NCBI GenBank assembly: GCA_964036275.1
Contig: OZ038439.1
Coordinates: 10,682,904-10,746,903, forward strand
Length of the DNA stretch: 64,000 bases
Direction: 5' to 3'
Source: Litoditis marina
Lineage: Eukaryota > Nematoda > Chromadorea > Rhabditida > Rhabditidae
A model generated the notes under the pieces. The model ran no database searches. It was not told the DNA's origin and saw only the letters and a list, made by a program, of their open reading frames with translations. How positions within the stretch are numbered: position 1 is the stretch's first letter; the number at the start of each line of letters is the position of its first letter. A program made the translations under genes and the position numbers. Shown here piece after piece: positions 56,501-64,000 of the stretch.

Positions 56501-57823
56501 TTCCCATATGACTAGCATTAGATTCCACGTTTTTGTGATCCATTTTGTGATCCATACCTTGAAACCAGTCAACATAAGAAAAACACGTAAATATCCCGGG
56601 GTTTTCGGTTCGTTCGGTTCAAACTAGCCACTTCAGAGTATATAAATCGCATACCCGTCATATCGCTGATTGTAGAATTCGCGGCATCGGTAGACGTTCT
56701 ACGGGACACTATTTTACAGTCATGTTCGCCCCGCCAAGTTGTTACAAACATCTTGTTCATTTCATTGGGAGTGAGAGAATGACAAAAAAGTTCTGTTTGT
56801 GTTCACTTCCGGTTCAGTTTGGGACTACGTTTGAAGCATTTCGGTCATGCTGAAACATTTGCGTCAGTGAACAATTTTGTAATCGGCTTCATTTTCGACA
56901 CATGACTTATTATTTAGGTTTTTATATCTTTCTCAGCCGAATCGGGAAGTAGTTTTACAGTTTTGAAAGATATATTTTACTCGGATGGGTAGATTTTCCA
57001 GCACTTTTTCTTTTTCGAGAACTCGACAACTTTGGTCGTAAAAAACGATACCTGAAGAAATATTAGTTTGGACGTATGTTTTTAGTTAATTTCACGACAT
57101 CATAGTGTAAGTCCCCAATGTGCTTTCATAGATCGTAGTGAGATCTAGAGAAGAGATTACTACAGCAGTTAGCTCATCCAGACATCAGCACCACTCAGAC
57201 AGTAGTGATGTCTGTAATATGTACAAATATTGTTCGTAAAAGTTCAGTCTAGTGTTGTTACCCCTATCAATTGATAGAGTGCAGGTAAACTATATATGAA
57301 AAGCTTGCAAAAAATTCTTGGAACTTCCTCATGAGCTCGGATTATAGTGATGTAGAACTACAATCTTTATGGTCCCAGACCATAAACTTTGGGAAGATTA
57401 GTACGGTCCAAACCGTAGATCACATTGTCTGCAGAAGAAAAACATAGATCTTTGTAAGAAAATATTCGTTCTATTTTTTTCCGAGAGAAAGCGAAATGTA
57501 CAATTGGTTCCAATCGAACCTCTCGTCAATAATCATGTTTTGAACGCTCAGGTGGCGAATTTCTGAGAAAATGTTGTTTTTATATTTTTTTATGAGAAAT
57601 TAACTCAACTTAAAGCCATTTTTCATTTTGACAAACGTGATAATTGAATTTCACCGAAGAACACGTCATCAGTGAATGTTTTGCTCGCGAACTCAACCTA
57701 ATTGTCGGCAATTTATTTTGCCGTGGGAGCAAAACAAGAAACGCACCTGATCATTCTCTCATTCTCACATGGTGAATAATGCTCTTGACACGTTAGCTAA
57801 CTCATAACTTGAAACTTCGCGTA
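53573..57823. other. No gene recognised
   Basis: AT-rich, with the dispersed repeat at 56145-56213. A minus-strand frame at 56760-56656 (MNKMFVTTWRGEHDCKIVSR and on) ends at a GTATGC donor-like site, but no partner exon in phase was found. Confidence 0.35.
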
Positions 57824-58004
57824 TATAGTGGGTGTCAAATTTATAAATTTCTTTCTCTCAATGGAATCGAACCCGCGAGCAAAAGATTCGTAGCCGCCCG
57901 TTGACCACTGCGCTATTAGAGGACGTAGCGGGCATGTTTTGGATGTACGTACACAGCAGGAAGTGAGATAAACAGTACCCTACCGCCTTTCCGACGACTA
58001 TACT
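57824..58004 (-). mobile_element. SINE-like repeat with tRNA-like core, copy 2
   Basis: Same structure as 41286-41486: flank TATAGTGGGTGTCAAATTTA, tRNA-like core on the minus strand (about 57928-57860; CAGTGGTCAACGGG, B box GGTTC(G)ATTCC-like), then GGAAGTGAGATAAACAGTAC and CCGACGACTATACT. Confidence 0.6.
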
Positions 58005-58009
58005 TTTTA

Positions 58010-58127
58010 GTCAATTGCACAGTCACGTGCAACATGTTAAACACAGCAGAACTCAGAAACGTGACCACACAAACTGCACGATGCCTCATTAGCATGCTAC
58101 GCTAACGTGACTATTCAATTTACTTTC
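58010..58127. mobile_element. Short MITE, CACGTG family, copy 4
   Basis: GTCAATTGCACAGTCACGTG at the left and CGTGACTATTCAATTTACTT at the right. It lies immediately beside the SINE-like repeat. Confidence 0.65.
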
Positions 58128-61100
58128 GAGTACATACACGCACTGCCATAACCTCAACTTTATGTGACTCAATTTCTTTGCGCTCTGTATCGTGGTCCTT
58201 TCCTGTTCAAACCGCACATGAAACAAGACGTTTTAGAGAACCTTACGTTATTAAATGTCAGATATTTAAATAGTCGTGAGATTTTCTAGTAACTGCACGT
58301 CGTTCCAAAACTTGTTACAGGCGTTTCCAGTGATTTCAAACTGACACGACTTGCTTTTTCAGTTTTTTTGCGGATACATAGTTTGAACTACATTAACACA
58401 GCAGAATCAGGAAAATCACCTTTGTCTGCTTATTTAGAGCGACCCCTACGATATACGATTTTTTAAAAATCTCATTTTGATTTTGTAGCTTTCAGTAGTA
58501 CAAGCACCTCATACACTTCTATCAGTTAGACGAATCACACTATTCTTCTGAACAAGTTGAATAGGAAGTAGAACAGATGTTCTCAAATTCTATTGTGTTT
58601 CACGCGTTCACGTGACTATGAATTCCACTAGCAAAACTATTGTCAGTAGACGATCCCTTATCCCTAATGTAGAGAACGTTTCGTGTACCTCCCTTGAGAG
58701 AAACATGTGTTAGTTCCGCCTAAACCTCATACAAACAATGCCTGACATGAAATTAATCCCACGGAAGTAACTGTAGTAAGTTTGTTTACCTAGATCACGA
58801 GTTATGTCTTCCTCCCCTCAATTACTTGAGTTGGAGATCTGTTATAATATTTTGACTTAGAAATCTTACGACCCTTTATTATATTTTATAACAAAAATTG
58901 AACTAGTTTAGATGATCTAACATTTTGTTTTTCAAAGTCTAAATCTCATCTAATTTATTCATAACGGACAACAGTTGTTTCAATTTTTCGCGTTCCCAGT
59001 CAGAAGGGCTGATTTATATGGTTTGAATTAACTGTGAACATTTTACTTGGAACAGATTAACGTTCCAAGAAGGTTAGATCTGCACCATTTTTTTTACCGC
59101 GAAGTAGAGAACATCTGTCAAGTTTGATGTTAGATCAAAAATAGCCTTCAACCACAATGGCATCATTGATGATTTTTGTAACAGAACTATCAGTTCCACC
59201 TGCTAAGGGTGGGAGAAAAGCGAACTCTAGTTTCCAAGTACGTTAGCGTCATTTTCTAACAACTTTACCCACATGTACGAAATTTATTACAGAGTGATGT
59301 TATGTTTATTTTATCATTAGAAAACACTTCAAATGAAGTTAAGCTATCCAGATTTTCATGAAAAACACATTTCACCTACCAAAAACATAGGTTGCTGAAC
59401 GCTTGCCTTTATTTCAAAAATCTTGTTCTCATTCAAAATATAGAACCTCCAAAACGGGAACAAAAACCGTTCTCCGCGAATTTTACTGTATTGTTGTAAG
59501 CTCAATTCAGGTCATTGCACATTTCAAAGAATACATGAAATGTTCTGAATACAATTTTGAAGTTCAAAAATACAATACAACACTTATTTCGTATGTAAGC
59601 ACCTGAGCACAGAGAGTTATTACGTACAGAGCTCATAGCATTTGAGATGAATCAGGTTCTATTTGACTCATGGATTTGATCTACTTCGGTAAATGTGATC
59701 ACTGATCTTTTTTTAACAGTAAGCTGAACACGGTATTACATCAGTGCCTAATGTTGATTACAGCGAGTTAGGTTACAATAAGTGAAAACTCTAGTTTTTG
59801 CACAAAAGTCAACAAGTAGATCTACTTCAGTTCACGCTTGGGTGAACTGCAATAAAATATACATAAACAATTATTCATCGATTTGTGCACACTCGAACGA
59901 ACAGAAAACCTAATTAGGCTCTATAGTTAGGTTTTTCTTATTCGTATGTTATACCCGTTCGGCTCTATAGCTAGCCTAGCTTGTGAATAAGTTGTTAATT
60001 AGGAATTTTTCATACTTTTAGTTGAAACCATTGGTTGAATATGAGAAAATCTGAAAACAGCAATAACAAGTGAACGATTACTGATATTTTGTTCGAAAAT
60101 CCAGTTAACTTATTTGAGATGTTATTCAGTCAGTAATACTCAGAATTCTGAGTTTTTTGATCTCTGCAGCTCAAAGTCATCACGTAGCTTTGCACCAGAA
60201 TAGAATCTCATGAATTTTAAATAAGTTTTAATTACGGAACTCGTCCACACTTTCAATCATTTCCGAAGCAGAAGCTCATTTAGCTTACAAAAGCATAGAA
60301 ACTAAAAAGCTGTAGCTATGGTGGTTTTTATTCTGCTGTGAATCGATATAATCAGTTTACATGCTTTGCTCAATTCAAACGTGGGCGGAACACACCCATG
60401 TGAAAGTTTTGCACCCAACCTTAAACCAATTTTCGAACCTTAATCGGGAGTAGTTTTTATGAGAAGTATGTATTCACTTCCCATTCCTAGGAAATATTGT
60501 GTCGTAGAGTCTATTTCAGTTCTTTAAAGACAGTTTATAGTGCAATCAAGTGTTTCACAGCCAGTATTTAGCCTCCCCCATAATGTAGCAAATAGCGACT
60601 ATGAGACACGCATCTAAGGTGGTATTTATATCTGAAGTTAGGCGGATATTGTATAAAGTCGAGCAACAATTTGTATGTAATTCAATTTGTTTCCGGTAGA
60701 AACTACAGCTTTTATAAATATTTTCTCTCACCTGACCTATAAGAACTATTCGAGGTTTGGTAGGAAGATTTTATCTTTTGCTATGAGAACAGTTTTGTAT
60801 AGTCTAATTGTATCTTTTGATTTTGTTTTGAGAAAATGCTAAAATTGTAAAACACATGATTTTCTTCCTTTCCTAACTCAACTACAAACTTTCTACTTTC
60901 CTAACCCTCACGTGTCCTTGTTCCTAACTCTCACGTGTCACGTGTCACGTCACTGTCAATTTGATCCAACAAACTAATGAGAAACGGAAGTAAACTGTTA
61001 TTTTAATGTAGATCAATCACTGAGCCCGCAGTTGGTAAATTAGATTACACTAGGAAACACAAGGAACTAGAAATGTGTTAATGCAAAGTGTACGTAGACT

Positions 61101-62734
61101 AATATAGTACTTCATCAAACGTTTGTGTCATGTACGCTATTGCATGCAAAATTGAGCAAGCAGTCAAAAATTTCTCTGTAAAGTTTTTTGAAACCGAAAT
61201 GTTAGCCATTTTCTGCAAACTAGATCAAATAGTCATATAATGTAATTAGTACCCGTAACTTGTCATTTAGCATACTTTTCTGCGAATTCCCGTTACCACT
61301 CAGGCCAGGTGATAATTTAACAAAAAAAGGTTGCCAGTTCACTCATTGCCTAACGATAGCCAAAACAGCTGCACCACTTCGGGTTATGTGCGGGCGCTGA
61401 GGTCTCAAATCATGAATCAGTTTTTTCTGTCATCACGTTCTACATAACGTGAACCGATATGTGATGTTCCATGGGATTGTTTCTTGCCTCTACAACTCTC
61501 TGAACGGTTTTACGCATTTGTATTTTCCCAACCTTTCCAACATGAAGGTTTTTGCCATCAACTCATTCAAATTTCACCTTGTACCTTTGGCTTTTCACTC
61601 GAATTATGTACGTGCTAACCAGAGAAGTCTTGCACATACTTTTCTCAAGGGACTGTTTTGTGATCTACGCTCCAATTCGCCTGATCGCTCTCAACAAACT
61701 TTTGTAGTATCCAGTTGACATTCTTGAACCAGACAAGTCTTGCACATCGTTCTCACAAAAAACCGTCAGTTTGATCTACACTTCGGTTTTCCTAATCCTT
61801 TTCCACAAACTCGTATTCTACTCGGTTGACATTTTACAAGCAATTGTCTGTAGAATATAATCCGGTAGGCGTGGTACCGCCCGCCTTAGGATATAAAGAT
61901 TCTGGATCTCGGATTAAAATCAGTTTGGAGGTTTAACGACCTCCAGGGGTTCTGAAGTGACATTATGACGTCTTAGTTTTCACAAGTTGTACGAAAATGG
62001 AGGCGTCTTAGTGGTTTTTCTTCTCACTTTTTATGCAATCTTCTTTCTCTCGCTCCATCTCCCTCTCTTTATCTATCTATATTTCTCTCTGTCTTTGTTT
62101 TCTATTTTTTCTTTGCTTCAAATCTCGGTACTACCAGTTCTGTTCCTTTTTTTGCGGCTCCAGAATTAGTTTTGAACAATTGGTTAGACATTTTACTCAA
62201 AGGTTCAACTATAAAAACTGTTCTAATACCACCGTACGTGCAAACATCCAGTACACTTGAACCAATAAAAATAACTACCTACCTACTGAACTACCTACTG
62301 AGTCTTAATGACAACTTTTGCACAACATGTGTTAATTGCTACAATTATACGTAGACTATCAGTGAAACTGTCACACAATTGGTCCGAACGCTTTTGATCT
62401 GGTATCACATGGCAACTTTCGGCTTCAAAGAACTGAACTTCGCAAATTCTGAATGAAATGTTCTTATCTAAGTACGATTATGTGATACAATTCCAGCTCT
62501 TCGGTCGTTTAAACTGTGATACATATTCCAATCGCAGTTTGAAGGACCATTACGTCGGGATTTGTCCACATAATCGTCCTACTTTAATTTCGGTTATGAA
62601 CTATATCGTTGTTTCACGATACGTTTGTATACACATTCTACTGGTAATTTCATCTCCATGTCTCAGACACGCTATAAACATCGAGTGTTAATTGTGTTTG
62701 CTCCGTCGAACCCTAATGAGACCAATCATTCCAG
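58128..62734. other. No gene recognised
   Basis: AT-rich sequence. CACGTG is clustered at 60910-60950 (CTCACGTGTCACGTGTCACG). A degenerate relative of the 29648 palindrome lies at 62498-62595 (CATAATCGTCCTACTTTAAT). Nothing else could be supported. Confidence 0.35.
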
Positions 62735-62742
62735 TTTGCAAA

Positions 62743-63752
62743 ATGGACACTGCTTCCTGCCTGGTTTTTCTGTTTCTTCCTGTGGCAGTATTTTTGACAG
62801 CAATGTGCTTATACAAGAAAATGTAAGTTTTATAAATTTAAAGTTTATAGAAACACTCAATATCATTCGCGATTGGTCCCGTGAAGTTTGAAATTGAACC
62901 GTTGATTAAAAATTTGGAGTAAAGTCAATAATAATCAGACTGTGCAAATCGCCAATAACATAAGCTTCTATGTTAATGAAACTTGAAAACTCAATAACTC
63001 ATTTTCTCCTTTCCAGGAAAGAGACCACTGATTTTCACACCCGATTGAATTTGGGATATCCGCACCCGCCTGCGTTGGAAAGTGAGTTTTACACAACAAG
63101 AACATCATTTTTTTCATCTTTTCATTACGTTTATGTACAACATTCTCGTGTTGCAGGAAAACATATACCACTTTGAACAAAAAAACTTACCTTTTACCTG
63201 GATGTAGGTGAAAACTTCACTACACCTCGATTTCAGAAGTTTGTTAAGGTTTTTGTTACTAAAATATTAAATTATTAAATTTCCAGGTCCCATTCCGGTG
63301 CAACCGTATCCTATCGGTAGTGTGCCGTCCTATTCCGCCGCCTTAAATATGCGAAGGAATACAGCTATCACGATAGACAGTGAGTTTCTTTCGTATTTCT
63401 CGCTTTTGAAACTTGCAAGAGTTGTTATAAGGGAATGCAACAGTCACGTAAAAGTGAGAAAAAAACATCAGCAAATTTTCACTTCATTCTGGAATGTTCT
63501 CGAATTCTGCTGTGTTCAGCACGTTATACGTGACAAGATGGGCTTCTCCAATAAACATAGTTTCTCACCTGTTAGGCAGTTTTCGTTGGTTATTAGTCAC
63601 CTAACTAACGAAACTGCTCATATTAGATGACTTTTCCAATAAGATGAATCTGTTTGCAAGTATTTCTTTTGTTTCCAGTTGAAAAAATCAAACAAACGTC
63701 ACAATCATCATTTAGAAATCTTAACAAAGAAGTTATAATCTCCTTTCCGTGA
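62743..63752 (+). CDS. Small single-pass membrane protein, four exons
   Basis: Exons: 62743-62822, 63017-63081, 63287-63379 and 63679-63752, totalling 312 nt (103 residues) with all phases consistent and TTTCCAG acceptors. Residues 4-24 are hydrophobic (ASCLVFLFLPVAVFLTAMCL), followed by basic YKK and a Pro/Tyr-rich tail (GYPHPPALE, PYPIGSVPSYSAAL), ending RNLNKEVIISFP. The orientation suggests either an uncleaved N-terminal anchor or, if upstream exons at 43311-49741 belong to it, a type I protein of 165 residues with an RKRR site. The ATG lies 8 bases after an ATTCCAG site that could be a trans- or cis-splice acceptor. I do not recognise the family. Confidence 0.62.
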
Positions 63753-64000
63753 CAAAGTTGAGATAACCGGCGTTCTATTCTGAATAGGCCTTACGTGGGC
63801 AACGAATTGTTTTCGCGTAATCAGATTAAGATAAAAACATAAGAACGGCCACTGAAACATGTTGCAACTTCCTTGTTACGAAAACGTTCCAACATTCCTA
63901 TGAAGAAAGCCACAGAAGAACACGTGAAACAACATATGTTTCAGACGTTTTTTCACGTTTGAGGTGATTTTACCTACACAACAGTAAACTGAATCCTTTT
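63753..64000. other. Downstream of last gene
   Basis: No clear polyadenylation signal or repeat was identified in these bases. Confidence 0.3.

Noticed and set aside
56656..56760. Minus-strand first exon (MNKMFVTTWRGEHD...)
   Set aside because: Codon-like composition and a donor-like end, but no in-phase partner exon was found.

Overview
The window looks like nuclear DNA of a nematode, most likely a Caenorhabditis-type genome. The DNA is AT-rich, genes are broken into many short exons, and most splice acceptors read (T)TTTCAG. Several genes appear to begin just after an acceptor-like site, as trans-spliced nematode genes do. A PAT-type tyrosine-recombinase retrotransposon and an RTE-like LINE remnant fit this. 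All gene models were assembled by hand from codon phase and splice consensus, without transcript evidence.

Layout. (1) 537-13190, + strand: a nine-exon gene for a small predicted type I membrane protein (signal peptide, RRKR site, one transmembrane helix, cytoplasmic tail). Its second intron holds an apparently intact 5.9-kb PAT retrotransposon (1541-7459) in the same orientation, with gag, RT/RNase H, a five-exon tyrosine recombinase and identical split direct repeats. Later introns hold a 1.8-kb composite repeat, a MITE and a foldback with tRNA-like sequences. (2) 13949-15062, - strand: a three-exon gene for a 115-residue single-pass protein with a PPPPY motif, tail-to-tail with the first gene. 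(3) 15.1-24.5 kb: intergenic, with repeats, a LINE 3' end and GA-rich minisatellites. (4) 24505-34361, + strand: a gamma-glutamyltransferase-family gene of about 17 exons with a type II membrane anchor. One intron appears to be GC-AG, and two junctions are out of phase next to repeat insertions. (5) 34722-38065, - strand: a seven-exon gene of unknown family. (6) 38-62.7 kb: mostly repeats, including a 141-bp satellite with two subfamilies (43771-46960), two more composite elements, SINE-like repeats and a few candidate exons. (7) 62743-63752, + strand: a four-exon gene for a small single-pass protein, possibly the 3' end of a 20-kb gene that starts at 43311.

The most unusual signal is a set of five composite non-autonomous elements (8682-10476, 27858-29262, 32461-33590, 47367-49146, 51740-53572). 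Each has a long foldback at the left, a variable interior (tRNA-like sequence or minisatellite), a simple repeat, and a GC-rich terminal hairpin. Next to the hairpin is a 11-17-nt inverted match to that same element's own left end. The matching sequence differs between families but agrees within each element. This resembles the asymmetric terminal repeats plus 3' hairpin of Helentron-type elements, but I cannot assign it firmly.
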